Origin: an uncultured Bacilli bacterium
GTDB lineage: Bacteria; Bacillota_I; Bacilli_A; RFN20; CAG-288
Length of the DNA stretch: 51,492 bases
Assembly: GCA_944332485.1 (NCBI GenBank)
Contig: CALVKB010000005.1
Span: forward strand, 1-51,492
Reading direction: 5' to 3'
The notes beneath the pieces were generated by a model that saw only the letters and a program-made list of their open reading frames with translations, was not told the DNA's origin and did no database searches. Both the position numbers and the translations under genes were made by a program. Within the stretch, counting starts at the first letter, position 1. Every line of letters starts with the position of its first letter. Below, piece by piece: positions 24,725-34,026 of the stretch.

Positions 24725-25297
24725 ATGCTGAAGCGTTTTAAAAGAAGAAACAAAAAAATATTCGTTTTATCTTTGTTCTCTTTGTTTGTATCATTGCAGT
24801 TGATTTTGACTATTTTTATCAATGTTCCTATTCCATTTGGACAAGGGTATATCAATCTTTCAGATTGTGTGACTTTTTTGTTAGCTTATTTTGTATCACC
24901 TTTGTTTGGTGGATTATGTGGTGGATTAAGTGGGTTTATAGCAGATATAATTTTAGGTTATTCTGTTTATTGTGTTTTCACCTTTTTCATTAAATTGTCG
25001 ATGGGTGTTCTGTTTGGATATTTATCTGTTTTAATTAAAAAACATGTTAAGAACAGAATTTTGAAAATTTCATTTATAATTCTTTCTATTTTATTTTCAT
25101 CAATTTGGATGAGTTTTTTGTATTTTTTATCGGATTTACTTTTGTTCAATTTATCAATTGGAATTATAAATATTGTTCCAAATATCTTCCAAGGTTTGAT
25201 TTCATCGGCAGTAGCTATTTATTCAATTTTAAATATTGATAGTTTCGTTGAAACTAACAGAGTTGAAACTAAACTTATCTTAAGCCGTTCTTTCTAA
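24725..25297 (+). CDS. Membrane protein, probable ECF-transporter S component
   Basis: The 190-aa protein has five to six membrane helices and almost no soluble part. A basic N-terminus (MLKRFKRRNKK) is followed by a first helix and the segment PIPFGQGYINLSDCVTFLLA (about residues 33-52). That segment, with GGLCGGLSGFIADIILGY (about 62-79), is of the kind seen in substrate-binding S proteins of energy-coupling-factor transporters. These take up vitamins or precursors with a shared EcfAAT module, which is not in the window. The substrate cannot be named. It begins directly after the fmt stop, so it is translated with the operon. Confidence 0.7.
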   Translation: MLKRFKRRNKKIFVLSLFSLFVSLQLILTIFINVPIPFGQGYINLSDCVTFLLAYFVSPLFGGLCGGLSGFIADIILGYSVYCVFTFFIKLSMGVLFGYLSVLIKKHVKNRILKISFIILSILFSSIWMSFLYFLSDLLLFNLSIGIINIVPNIFQGLISSAVAIYSILNIDSFVETNRVETKLILSRSF

Positions 25298-25308
25298 ATT
25301 TAATATTC

Positions 25309-25314
25309 TATAAT
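25309..25314 (+). promoter_or_regulatory. -10 box of holA (leaderless)
   Basis: TATAAT ends six bases before the ATG at 25321 and no ribosome site is present, so the mRNA should begin at the start codon. Confidence 0.6.
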
Positions 25315-25320
25315 TAAAAC

Positions 25321-26307
25321 ATGGTTTACATATACGTTGGTGAAGATCCGTATTACACATATTTGGAATGCAAAAGAAATATCGAAAAGAAATATTCTGA
25401 GAATAAAGATATCGATTTTTACAAATTTGATGGTGTTTTAGATGAAGTTTCCAAAGTCATAGATACTTGTATGACTTATTCTTTTTTTGCTTCAAAAAAA
25501 GTTATTATTTATGATCGTTGTAATTTTTTATCAAGTTCAAAAGATAAACAAGATGCAAAAAAAGAGAAGGATATCGATAGTTTGATCGATTTTGCCATGA
25601 TTGAGGATTATGATGTTGAATTAAATTTGATTGTGACACCTTCTTTGCAAAAAAGTGAAAAGATCAAAACTTTAGTTCAAAATTCAAATTTAGTAAGTGT
25701 ACAAAGTTTATCTGAGGATGATTATTTTCAATTTATCAATAGAAAAGTGAATTCTCAAAACAAAAAAATTTCCACAGATGCTTGTAAAGAAATATTGGCT
25801 CGTTGTAAAAGTGCTGATGGAAAATTTGATTATTTACAAGTGCAGAATAATATCGACAAACTCTGTTTAGCAACTGATAATATAACGATCGATGATGTAG
25901 AAGCTTTGGTTTATAAACCACTTGAAGATAAAATTTTTACTATTTCAGAAAGTTTGTTGAATAAAAATACAGCATATGCATTGAAAGTTTTCAGAGATCT
26001 GTTGAGTTTGGGATATCAAGTTTACAGTATATTGCCTGTTTTATATAACTCATTTTGGTTTTTAGCTCGTGTTAAATATTTGGCAATTCAAGGAAAAAAC
26101 ATCGATGAAATTTGTTCTAACATGAATGAAAAAAGCTTTTATAGAGTCAAATATGCTTTGAAGAATATTCAATATATCACATACAAAAATTTGAATAAAA
26201 TATTATCTGACTTAGGAAAAGAAGAAAATAATTATAAATATGAAAACCGTGATCCAGAAGCCAGTTTAGAAACTTTCATGTGTTTATTTGACAAAAATTA
26301 TCTATAA
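25321..26307 (+). CDS. holA: DNA polymerase III delta subunit
   Basis: The 328-aa protein has the pattern of HolA/YqeN. The start YIYVGEDPYYTYLECKRNI is typical. An AAA-like fold without Walker motifs follows (SFFASKKVIIYDRCNFL, about residues 55-71), then a helical C-terminal domain (about 215-325). In the clamp loader this subunit opens the beta clamp. The classic neighbour, rpsT, follows convergently. Confidence comes from the N-terminal pattern, the length and this synteny. Confidence 0.85.
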   Translation: MVYIYVGEDPYYTYLECKRNIEKKYSENKDIDFYKFDGVLDEVSKVIDTCMTYSFFASKKVIIYDRCNFLSSSKDKQDAKKEKDIDSLIDFAMIEDYDVELNLIVTPSLQKSEKIKTLVQNSNLVSVQSLSEDDYFQFINRKVNSQNKKISTDACKEILARCKSADGKFDYLQVQNNIDKLCLATDNITIDDVEALVYKPLEDKIFTISESLLNKNTAYALKVFRDLLSLGYQVYSILPVLYNSFWFLARVKYLAIQGKNIDEICSNMNEKSFYRVKYALKNIQYITYKNLNKILSDLGKEENNYKYENRDPEASLETFMCLFDKNYL

Positions 26308-26321
26308 AATTTCAATAAAAA

Positions 26322-26356
26322 ACCTCGTGCTTCAAACTACACGAGGTAATTTTTTT
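26322..26356. terminator. Bidirectional terminator between holA and rpsT
   Basis: ACCTCGTG (26322-26329) pairs with CACGAGGT (26340-26347). An A run lies before it and seven T after it, so it can work for both convergent genes. Confidence 0.9.
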
Positions 26357-26364
26357 AACTTGAT

Positions 26365-26643
26365 TTACTTTGCTTGGGATGCTTCTAATGAAGAGACCAT
26401 TTTTGATAAAGCGATTTTTTGACGATTGGCAGTGTTGATGTGTTGAATACCTTTTGAAACACTCTTATCAATCAAACTTGTTGCTAAACTTAAATTAGTT
26501 TTTGCACTTGCTAAATCATTTTCTGCACAGGCCTTAACGACTTTCTTCATTGCAGTTCTCATCATGGACTTATATGAAGAATTAGCTTTGCGTGCCTTTT
26601 CGTTAGTTTTGATTCTTTTCTTTTGTGATTTAATTTGAGCCAT
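26365..26643 (-). CDS. rpsT: 30S ribosomal protein S20
   Basis: The 92-aa, Lys/Ala-rich, all-helical protein is typical of S20: it starts MAQIKSQKKRIKTNEKARKA and has the conserved NTANRQKIALSKMV near the end. It binds 16S rRNA early in 30S assembly. It stands alone, leftward, facing holA, as in many Firmicutes. The ribosome site is AAAGG, eight bases before the ATG. Confidence 0.97.
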   Translation of the reverse strand: MAQIKSQKKRIKTNEKARKANSSYKSMMRTAMKKVVKACAENDLASAKTNLSLATSLIDKSVSKGIQHINTANRQKIALSKMVSSLEASQAK

Positions 26644-26820
26644 ACTAAAAACCTTTCTTTTTCAGACTTATTAAATATACAATATGTATTGCTTAAAATC
26701 AAGTTATCACAAGTTTTTTGTTAGTTAAAATAAATCATATATTTTTTTAAATTTAATTAAACATAATCTTTTTACAATTTGCTGTAGCAATGAATCTATA
26801 GATAGGAGTTTAATATAAAA

Positions 26821-26868
26821 ATGAAAACACATATAATCAAAGTTAAGATATCTAGGAGGTTTCTATGA
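26821..26868 (+). CDS. 15-codon upstream ORF (leader) of the GH3 gene
   Basis: An ATG at 26821 with AGGAG 12 bases before it opens a 15-codon frame (MKTHIIKVKISRRFL). Its stop TGA overlaps the ATG of the glucosidase gene by two bases. The codons AGG AGG at its end are themselves the Shine-Dalgarno of the next gene. Ribosomes translating the leader would cover or deliver that site, so translational coupling is possible. It may also be chance. Confidence 0.4.
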   Translation: MKTHIIKVKISRRFL

Positions 26869-29537
26869 AACATTTATCAGGTAGCACAATTGAGAAAAAT
26901 GTAGCAAAAATATCACGTAAAATTGGACCAGAAGGAATGGTTTTACTGAAAAACGAAGATGAATGCTTACCTTTGAAAAAAGATGATAAAGTTGCAGTGT
27001 TCGGCCGTTGTCAAATAAATTTATACAAGTCTGGAACTGGTTCAGGTGGTATGGTGAATGTACCTTATAACATAAATTTGATTGAAGGTATGAACAATGC
27101 CAAAATCAATTATGATAAAGAACTTTACAAAATATATGAAAAATGGGTCGAAGAAAATCCCTATGATAACGGAATGGGTAAATGGGCTGGTGAACCATGG
27201 AATCAAAAAGAGATGCTTGTTGATGAAAAACTTTGCGAAAGAATATCAAAACGTTGTAATAAAGCTATCATCGTAATTGGAAGAACCGCAGGTGAAGATA
27301 AGGATTATTCAAGCACAAAGGGTAGTTATCTGTTATCCGATGAAGAACAAAAACTTATCGATGTTGTGACAAATTACTTTGAAAATACAATTATCTTGAT
27401 GAATGTCTCAAATATAATCGATATGAAGTTTATAAATAAAAATTATAAACATCCTATTAAATCCGTTTTATACTGTTGGCAATGCGGTATGGAAAATGGA
27501 AATTGTATATGTGATGCATTGAATGGTAAAACACCTCCAAGTGGTAAATTATCAGACACAATCGCATACAATTTGGAAGATTATATAACTAACAAGAATT
27601 TTGGAAATGATAAAGAGGATATTTATCAAGAGGATATTTTCGTCGGTTATCGCTATTTCAACACGTTCGCCAAAGACAGAATAATGTTTCCGTTTGGATA
27701 TGGATTAACATATACAAGTTTCAAAATTGAAGTTTTACATGCTGATTATCGAAATGAGAAATTTAATATAAAAGTTCGTGTTACTAACACAGGTGATAAA
27801 TATTCTTCAAAAGAAGTTGTGCAAATTTACATGAAAGCACCTTTTATAAAACTTTCTCGACCGGAAGTTGAACTTGTTGCATATAAAAAGACAAAATTAT
27901 TGAAGCCATGTGAATCACAAGAATTTGACGTTAAATTCAATTTTAATTATCTAGCAGCTTATGATGATTTAGGTCTTACTGGTTTTGAATCAAGCTACGT
28001 TTTTGAACAAGGTAAATACGAATTTTATATTGGAAATTCTTCAACAAATTTAAATAAGATAAAATTCGAAAATGAATTTATAGTTGAAAACACATTTTGT
28101 TATAAGAAAATGCAACCTTTGATGGTGAATAAAAAAGAATTTGCAAGATTAACAAGAAAGAATGGGGAACAAAATTACGTATTTGAAAATGTCCCAGCAC
28201 AAAAAGAAAATTTACTTGAAAGAATACAATCAAACTTACCAAGACCAATAAAACAGACACCATATAAAAATATCAAATTAAATGATGTATACAATGAAAA
28301 ACAATTGAAAAAATTCATCGCTCAATTTACAGATGAAGAATTAGCAACTTTGGTTAGAGCCGAGGGAATGTCTTCTCCCAAAGTGACTCTTGGTGTTGCA
28401 TCTTGTTTCGGTGGATTAAGTGAAAAGATGCAAATAAAATACAACCTACCAATCGCAAGTTGTTCTGATGGACCTTCTGGAATTCGTATGGATGTTGGAA
28501 CTAAAGCAAGTCAAGTTCCTATTGGAACACTCTTGGCTTGTACATTCAACGATGAATTAGTTGAAAAATTGTTCAAGTATGAAGGCGTAGAATTAAGAAA
28601 CAACGATATTGACTTTCTTCTTGGTCCTGGAGTAAATATTCATCGTCATCCTTTAAATGGAAGAAATTTTGAATATTTTTCAGAAGACCCCTTACTTTCA
28701 GGTAAAATTGCTGCAAGTGTTGTCAGAGGTTTAAATAAACATGCATTAGCTACAGTCAAACATATGGCTTGTAACAACCAAGAGCACAATCGTAATTTTG
28801 TAAATGTCGTTTGTTCTGAAAGATGTTTAAGAGAAATATACTTACGTGTATTTGAAATATGTGTTAAAGAAGGAAAATGCAAAGCGATAATGACTTCATA
28901 TAATCCTATAAACGATCATTATTCAAGTTCAAATTATGATATGTTAACTGAATTATTGCGTAAAGAGTGGAAGTTTAATGGAATTGTTATGACCGACTGG
29001 TGGGCATATGTCAACGATTGTATAAATTGTGGTGAGCCAAATCATCAAGATTTATCCAGCATGATCAAAGCACAGAATGATCTTTATATGGTAGTTGATA
29101 ATTTCGGTGCTGAGATAAATGTTTATCACGATAACATTGTTCAATCACTAAATGAAGGTAAATTGACTCGTGGTGAACTCCAAAGAAGTTGTATGAATAT
29201 ATGTAGAATTTTAAATTACATATTGAAAAATCATGATAAAAAAGTGTGTTCTATGTTATCTCTTGAGCCATGTGAAAGTGGCGATTTTAAACAAAAAGGT
29301 GTCTATTCCATTTATGTAGAATATAAAGTTTCGATACAACCTGGATTCATTGCTGCGACAAATGTTTATTTGAATAATGAAATAATAGGTGCGATTCAAT
29401 CTAATGGAACAGAACAAACTCAAATCAGAAAATTATTAGCGAGAGTCAATTTACTTAATGATGGCTGTTATAATTTGATGCTACTTCCTTTATTAACTGG
29501 AATTGACGTTATCAATATTGAATTTATCAAAGATTAA
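26865..29537 (+). CDS. Beta-glucosidase, glycoside hydrolase family 3 (permuted domain order)
   Basis: The 890-aa protein hydrolyses beta-linked glucosides or similar sugars. The order is the rarer one. The GH3 C-terminal alpha/beta domain comes first (about residues 10-265: GPEGMVLLKNEDECLPL and KVAVFGR). A fibronectin-III-like domain follows (about 300-400: VRVTNTGDKYSSKEVVQIYM). Then comes the TIM-barrel domain (about 460-800) with SCSDGPSGIRM, GPGVNIHRHPLNGRNFEY and VKHMACNNQE. The catalytic nucleophile is Asp in IVMTDWWA (about 710). A short C-terminal beta module (about 815-890) ends it. There is no signal peptide, so it acts inside on imported oligosaccharides. The ribosome site is AGGAGG. 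Confidence 0.93.
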   Translation: MKHLSGSTIEKNVAKISRKIGPEGMVLLKNEDECLPLKKDDKVAVFGRCQINLYKSGTGSGGMVNVPYNINLIEGMNNAKINYDKELYKIYEKWVEENPYDNGMGKWAGEPWNQKEMLVDEKLCERISKRCNKAIIVIGRTAGEDKDYSSTKGSYLLSDEEQKLIDVVTNYFENTIILMNVSNIIDMKFINKNYKHPIKSVLYCWQCGMENGNCICDALNGKTPPSGKLSDTIAYNLEDYITNKNFGNDKEDIYQEDIFVGYRYFNTFAKDRIMFPFGYGLTYTSFKIEVLHADYRNEKFNIKVRVTNTGDKYSSKEVVQIYMKAPFIKLSRPEVELVAYKKTKLLKPCESQEFDVKFNFNYLAAYDDLGLTGFESSYVFEQGKYEFYIGNSSTNLNKIKFENEFIVENTFCYKKMQPLMVNKKEFARLTRKNGEQNYVFENVPAQKENLLERIQSNLPRPIKQTPYKNIKLNDVYNEKQLKKFIAQFTDEELATLVRAEGMSSPKVTLGVASCFGGLSEKMQIKYNLPIASCSDGPSGIRMDVGTKASQVPIGTLLACTFNDELVEKLFKYEGVELRNNDIDFLLGPGVNIHRHPLNGRNFEYFSEDPLLSGKIAASVVRGLNKHALATVKHMACNNQEHNRNFVNVVCSERCLREIYLRVFEICVKEGKCKAIMTSYNPINDHYSSSNYDMLTELLRKEWKFNGIVMTDWWAYVNDCINCGEPNHQDLSSMIKAQNDLYMVVDNFGAEINVYHDNIVQSLNEGKLTRGELQRSCMNICRILNYILKNHDKKVCSMLSLEPCESGDFKQKGVYSIYVEYKVSIQPGFIAATNVYLNNEIIGAIQSNGTEQTQIRKLLARVNLLNDGCYNLMLLPLLTGIDVINIEFIKD

Positions 29538-29589
29538 TATAACTGGTGTTTGAAAATGATAAAATAAAATAGGTTAAAAAGGAGAATAT

Positions 29590-30237
29590 ATGGAATACAA
29601 TAAATACATTGATCACACTTTATTGAAGGCTGAAGCAACATCACAAGACATTGAAAAATTGTGTAAAGAAGCACGCAAATACAAATTCATGTCTGTTTGT
29701 GTCAATCCAAGCTTCATCCCTTTATGTAAGGAACTTTTAAAAGGTAGCGAAGTTAAAATTTGTACAGTTGTAGGTTTCCCATTAGGTATGATGTCCACTG
29801 CTAGTAAAGCTTTTGAAACTAAACAAGCTTTATTGGAAGGTGCTGATGAGATTGATATGGTTATCAACATCGGTAGATTGAAAGAAGGAAATCTTGATTA
29901 TGTCAAACAAGAGATTGCTTCTTTGAAAGCAATTTGTAAAGAGCATGTTTTGAAGGTCATCATTGAAACTTGCTTGTTGACAGATGAAGAAAAAGTTACA
30001 GCTTGTAAACTTGCTAAAGAAGCTGGTGCTGATTTTGTTAAAACATCAACTGGTTTCTCTAAATGGGGTGCTAAGAAGGAAGATATCGAATTGATGAGAA
30101 AAGCCGTCGGTCCTGAGATGGGTGTCAAAGCTTCAGGTGGCATTTCAAATTTTGAAGAAATGAAACAGATGATCGATGCAGGTGCTACAAGAATAGGTAC
30201 TTCTCGTGGTGTCACATTGATGGAAGAAGCAAAGTAA
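29590..30237 (+). CDS. deoC: Deoxyribose-phosphate aldolase
   Basis: It cleaves 2-deoxyribose-5-phosphate to acetaldehyde and glyceraldehyde-3-phosphate in deoxynucleoside breakdown. The catalytic residues are in place: Lys in FVKTSTGF (about residue 150, Schiff base), Lys in GVKASGGI (about 179) and Asp in EIDMVIN (about 89). The 215-aa length is that of the short bacterial type. The start has a strong ribosome site (AAAAAGGAG), and a terminator follows at 30264. It lies 52 bases after the GH3 gene and may be read from the same message. Confidence 0.97.
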   Translation: MEYNKYIDHTLLKAEATSQDIEKLCKEARKYKFMSVCVNPSFIPLCKELLKGSEVKICTVVGFPLGMMSTASKAFETKQALLEGADEIDMVINIGRLKEGNLDYVKQEIASLKAICKEHVLKVIIETCLLTDEEKVTACKLAKEAGADFVKTSTGFSKWGAKKEDIELMRKAVGPEMGVKASGGISNFEEMKQMIDAGATRIGTSRGVTLMEEAK

Positions 30238-30263
30238 ATTTAAAATAATTTTATAAATAAAAT

Positions 30264-30290
30264 AAGCTAGTGATTATCACTAGCTTTTTT
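30264..30290. terminator. Terminator behind deoC
   Basis: AAGCTAGTG and CACTAGCTT pair around a five-base loop, followed by six T. It sits between the convergent deoC and RNase J genes, and the A-rich left flank could let it work for both. Confidence 0.88.
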
Positions 30291-30341
30291 CATTTAATTT
30301 AAATTAGCAACTTATAGTATATAAATAAAATTGATTGTTAT

Positions 30342-32030
30342 TTATAATATTTTAACCCTATCTAAATCTATTACACTGACTGATATAATCGGTTCCTTTG
30401 ATAATGTTTTTCTCATGTATTTTCTTATAACTTCATATACTTTCAACTCGATTTCTTCAGCTTTTTTACAAGTTTCAAAGCTATCTTTAACAGTGTTGAC
30501 AAATAATGAAGTTAAAGTATCTATAACATCTTGACTATCTTTCAAATACAAACAACCACGCATTTGGATATCTGTTTGTGTTACTATTTTTTTGTTTGCA
30601 AGTGAAATTGCAATGCCTAACATAACAACACCATCCTCAGCCATTTTTTGTCTTTCTGAAATTATCATGTCTTTGACTTCACCGACACTTAAACCATCGA
30701 CCATGACATCGGCAGTATTGATTTTATTTGTCTTACTACTGACACTACCATCGGTATTGAAAAATATCTGATCACCATTATCTAGAATGAAGATATTCAT
30801 ATAATTCAAACCTATGTTCATCTCCATTGCAATTTTAGCATTATCCATAAGTTTGCGATATTCACCTTTAATCGGTAAATAATAGCGTGGTTTTGTCAAT
30901 GCTAACAGCATTTTTAAATCCTCTTTATGAGCATGCATGCTGTTTAGTTGTTTTCTTGAAATATTGACGACTTTACAGTCGGTCTCATATATTGTATCTA
31001 TGGCTTGAGTGTGATTTAATTCAGTGCCTGGAACGCTTGGAGCAGCAACGATGAATGTATCATTTTCTGTTACTTCAATACCTTTGATTTGATGCTGGCA
31101 AACATTTTTAATTGTATCGAACAATTCTTGACCGCTTCCAGTGAGTATGTAAACAATTTGGTTTTGATTGACACTTAAAGTTTGTTTAAAACGAACCAAA
31201 TTTATGATTGGAAACTTTAAAGTGTCAGAATAATTACCTAAATTTAAGATAAAGTCCTCATAATTTGAATCGATGAAACAAATTTTCTTGTTGTTTTCTA
31301 AACATTGATTGATTATTTCAGTTAAATTGAATAAATTTTGCTCATATAAAGCGACAAATATTTTACCTTCGGCATTTTTGAAATATTGTGAAATATGAGG
31401 GGTTAATTTATGGTTAGGCGAGCAAACACCATTTAAATCTGCACCTTGTGATTCACTTAAAAGTAAAAAAGTCGGCTTTTCTTGAGAAATTAAGGCAACT
31501 TTTCTTAAATTGAAACTGTAGTCATTAATCTCATCGAAATCGGAGATAAAATCACCTGAGTATATAATTGAGCCTAAATCAGTATCGATAGCAAAGCCGA
31601 ATGATTGGGCGACAGAATGTGTGGTAGAGAAGAAAGAGAATTTACGCTTACCTATCATGACATCAGAATTTGTTTCAATTGTTTTGATATTGAATTGGCA
31701 TTGTTTATTAAAAGCTTTTTTATAGTGAAATTTTATCATCTCACTTGCGATTTTAGATGTATAAATGGGAACTTTGACATCTTCAGCAAATTTGTACAAA
31801 GCACCGAATTGATCAAGATGTCCGTGAGAGATAATAAAAGCTTTAACACGATCTTTATTTGTAACAAGATAGTTATCATCGGGTATTATGTAATCAATAC
31901 CTGGCATATTTAATGGTGGATATTTCAATCCAGCTTCGATTACAAATATATCATCGTTGATCTCGATACAATAACAGTTTTTACCATCTTCATCAAGACC
32001 TCCAAGAGCGACAAATTTTATTTTATCCAT
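30342..32030 (-). CDS. rnj: RNase J-type protein with altered metal site
   Basis: The beta-lactamase/beta-CASP fold is clear: KFVALGGLDEDGKNCY (residues 4-19), a beta-CASP part and a C-terminal domain. The start at 32030 has AAAGG before it; the frame is open further upstream but without support. Two of the usual zinc ligands are changed: the HxHxDH motif reads SHGHLDQFG (last His is Gln, about 68-73), and the PVHGEYR motif reads PIKGEYR (about 384). THS (about 137) and SGDF (about 157) remain. Bacillus RNase J2 is likewise a weakly active partner of J1, so this may be the J2-like subunit. It overlaps the DegV gene upstream. Confidence 0.88.
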   Translation of the reverse strand: MDKIKFVALGGLDEDGKNCYCIEINDDIFVIEAGLKYPPLNMPGIDYIIPDDNYLVTNKDRVKAFIISHGHLDQFGALYKFAEDVKVPIYTSKIASEMIKFHYKKAFNKQCQFNIKTIETNSDVMIGKRKFSFFSTTHSVAQSFGFAIDTDLGSIIYSGDFISDFDEINDYSFNLRKVALISQEKPTFLLLSESQGADLNGVCSPNHKLTPHISQYFKNAEGKIFVALYEQNLFNLTEIINQCLENNKKICFIDSNYEDFILNLGNYSDTLKFPIINLVRFKQTLSVNQNQIVYILTGSGQELFDTIKNVCQHQIKGIEVTENDTFIVAAPSVPGTELNHTQAIDTIYETDCKVVNISRKQLNSMHAHKEDLKMLLALTKPRYYLPIKGEYRKLMDNAKIAMEMNIGLNYMNIFILDNGDQIFFNTDGSVSSKTNKINTADVMVDGLSVGEVKDMIISERQKMAEDGVVMLGIAISLANKKIVTQTDIQMRGCLYLKDSQDVIDTLTSLFVNTVKDSFETCKKAEEIELKVYEVIRKYMRKTLSKEPIISVSVIDLDRVKIL

Positions 32031-32904
32031 TTTCTTTTCCTTTCTTTTTGAAACTGACACATAATGAAAGTGGTCCAAGGTAGCAATTGACAATCAAGGA
32101 CATAGTGGCAATGTTTATATTTAAATTTTTATTTATTTCTGATTTTATTCTGTTCGCGAGGTTTATCGCATCCATTTGACAACCACCATGTGTGATGTAA
32201 ACTTCAGTTTCAGAATCAGATATGTTGTTTTTAATATAACTGAACAAAATGCTTAAAGCATCAGTGCGTGTTTTGATTTTTCTATAAATTGAGATTTTTT
32301 GATTCTCATCGAAAGTTAAAATAAGTTTATTTGCAACAATTTTGTCGAAAAATCCCATTTTAAGTTTGAAACGATCATTTGTTTTAAGAAAATTAGGCAT
32401 TTCACAATAAGCGATTGTATCAATATTTTCTATTGTATTGCTAACGATGTTGAAATTTTTTTCAATTGCCATATTGTTGTTTTTATTTGTAATCAATTGT
32501 TGAACGATTACTGACATTTTAGTTGAACAACCTAGAGAATCTAATACGAAAATATTTCGTTTTGTAAATTGTTTTTCCAAAGCACGTTTGGCAATCATCG
32601 CTGACATGTAACAGGCGGATAGATGAGAGGATGTAGTAACAATCAAAATGTCATATTCATCTTTAAGAAATTTCGCAGCAGTATCAACATATAAACTTGC
32701 TGGAATATATGAAGTTTTGATCTCCTTGTTTTCAAGCAATTTTGAATTTAAATTGAATGAGGATAGTTCTCTATCATCAGAAAATCTCAAATACCTTTTG
32801 CCATCAACATTAAATTCGATTGGAATTATTTCAACATCACATGATTCTAATAAATGTTTTGGAAGGTCACTTGTTGCATCAATCAATATTTTATATTTGC
32901 TCAT
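32023..32904 (-). CDS. DegV-family fatty-acid-binding protein
   Basis: The 293-aa protein has the two-domain DegV fold. The N-terminal part has KILIDATSDLPKHLLE (about residues 4-19) and VEIIPIEFNVDG, and KTSYIPA holds the usual Thr/Ser pocket. The C-terminal domain is about 155-293 with YITHGG. DegV proteins bind fatty acids, and FakB members present them to FakA kinase. Whether this one does is not shown. The promoter seems to lie in the 3' end of xth (TATAAT read on the minus strand at 32915-32920), nearly leaderless. The stop overlaps the start of the RNase J gene (8 bases), so the two are coupled. Confidence 0.9.
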   Translation of the reverse strand: MSKYKILIDATSDLPKHLLESCDVEIIPIEFNVDGKRYLRFSDDRELSSFNLNSKLLENKEIKTSYIPASLYVDTAAKFLKDEYDILIVTTSSHLSACYMSAMIAKRALEKQFTKRNIFVLDSLGCSTKMSVIVQQLITNKNNNMAIEKNFNIVSNTIENIDTIAYCEMPNFLKTNDRFKLKMGFFDKIVANKLILTFDENQKISIYRKIKTRTDALSILFSYIKNNISDSETEVYITHGGCQMDAINLANRIKSEINKNLNINIATMSLIVNCYLGPLSLCVSFKKKGKENG

Positions 32905-32915
32905 AACTTCATATA

Positions 32916-33677
32916 TTATAAATTAATATCAATTAAAACTGGACAATGATCACTGCCGAGAATTTCGTTTAAATAACTAATTTGATTAACTTTGTTTTTC
33001 AATATTTCTGAAATTAAAAAGTGATCAATTCTCCAACCGATATTTTTTGTTCTTGCTGAAAATCTGTAACTCCACCATGAATATACAACCTCATCTTTAT
33101 GGAAATAACGGAATATATCAATAGTATTAGATATTTTTAAAATGTTTTTGAATGAATCTCTCTCTTCGATTGTAAAACCGGCGTTTGTCTGATTTGTGTC
33201 CGGATTTTTCAAATCTATTCTTTCAGGGGCAACATTTAAATCACCACCGAGAATAACTGGTTTTGTTCTAGATAATTTTTGCATTGTTTGTGCAAGTGTC
33301 AAATCATAATCCATCCTATATGGAATTCTAGAAAGATCCTCTTTTGAATTGGGCGTATATGAATTTATCAAATAGAAGTTTTCAAATTCCAGTATGATAA
33401 TTCTTCCTTCATCATTGTATTTTCCATCTAAAGAATATGAAACGCTGATAGGTTTTATTCTTGTTGAAATCATGGTACCCGAATATCCTTTTTTAATTTT
33501 AGATACATTGATAAAATTTTCAAAATTTTCAAGATAAAATGGATTATCTTCCTCACTTGAAAACTTAGTTTCTTGGAACATAATGATGTCCGGATTGTAT
33601 TGTTTCAATTGCGCGCTTAAATCAAATTTTTTGCATATTGCTCGCAAAGAATTTACATTGAAAGATATTATTCGCAT
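32916..33677 (-). CDS. xth: Exodeoxyribonuclease III / AP endonuclease
   Basis: The 253-aa enzyme of the ExoIII family cuts at abasic sites in base-excision repair. The motifs are SFNVNSLRA (Asn7), MFQETKF (Glu36), ILGGDLNVAPERID (about 143-156), WRIDHFLIS (about 214-222) and GSDHCPV (catalytic Asp-His near the end). The length is normal for the bacterial short form. It starts behind AAAGGAAAAAAC. It is the first of three leftward genes (xth, degV-like, RNase J) with small gaps, so it may be cotranscribed with them, though degV has its own -10 box. Confidence 0.96.
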   Translation of the reverse strand: MRIISFNVNSLRAICKKFDLSAQLKQYNPDIIMFQETKFSSEEDNPFYLENFENFINVSKIKKGYSGTMISTRIKPISVSYSLDGKYNDEGRIIILEFENFYLINSYTPNSKEDLSRIPYRMDYDLTLAQTMQKLSRTKPVILGGDLNVAPERIDLKNPDTNQTNAGFTIEERDSFKNILKISNTIDIFRYFHKDEVVYSWWSYRFSARTKNIGWRIDHFLISEILKNKVNQISYLNEILGSDHCPVLIDINL

Positions 33678-33790
33678 ATGTTTTTTCCTTTTTGTTATAT
33701 ATTTTATTGTTTTTATTTATTATTCTTCAAAATTTTACTTTTATTAGTTGAAATATGTTGTAAACATGATTTAAAGACTGATTATCTAAT

Positions 33791-33817
33791 AAAAAAAGAG
33801 CGATTTTTATATCACTC
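33791..33817 (-). terminator. Terminator of the tRNA operon
   Basis: On the minus strand GAGTGAT pairs with ATCGCTC (one G-U) around a short loop and is followed by seven T (33797 to 33791). It lies 15 bases after the end of tRNA-Asp. Confidence 0.85.
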
Positions 33818-33832
33818 ATAAACTTCATATAA

Positions 33833-33908
33833 TGGCGGGTCCAGCGAGACTCGAACTCGCGGTCTTCTCCGTGACAGGGAGACGTGATAACCACTACACT
33901 ATGAACCC
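33833..33908 (-). tRNA. tRNA-Asp (GTC)
   Basis: A 76-base cloverleaf with the anticodon GTC in the loop CTGTCAC. The 7-bp acceptor GGGTTCA/TGGACCC has one G-U pair. The T-arm has GTTCGAG, the discriminator is G and the CCA is encoded, as expected for tRNA-Asp. It is three bases behind tRNA-Phe. Confidence 0.97.
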
Positions 33909-33911
33909 AAG

Positions 33912-33987
33912 TGGTGGCCCAGGGGGGAATCGAACCCTCGACACAGGGATTTTCAGTCCCTTGCTCTACCAACTGAGCTACCGGGCC
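33912..33987 (-). tRNA. tRNA-Phe (GAA)
   Basis: A 76-base cloverleaf with anticodon GAA in CTGAAAA. The acceptor stem is GGCCCGG/CTGGGCC, the D-arm AGCTCAGTTGGTAGAGCA, the T-loop TTCGATT, and the CCA is encoded. It is the first gene of a two-tRNA transcript. Confidence 0.97.
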
Positions 33988-33997
33988 AACTTGTTTA

Positions 33998-34026
33998 ATT
34001 ATTGCATAAATTAGATTTATATGCAA
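33998..34026 (-). promoter_or_regulatory. Promoter of tRNA-Phe/tRNA-Asp
   Basis: On the minus strand TTGCAT (34026-34021) is followed after 17 bases by AATAAT (34003-33998), which ends 10 bases before the tRNA-Phe 5' end. Confidence 0.6.
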
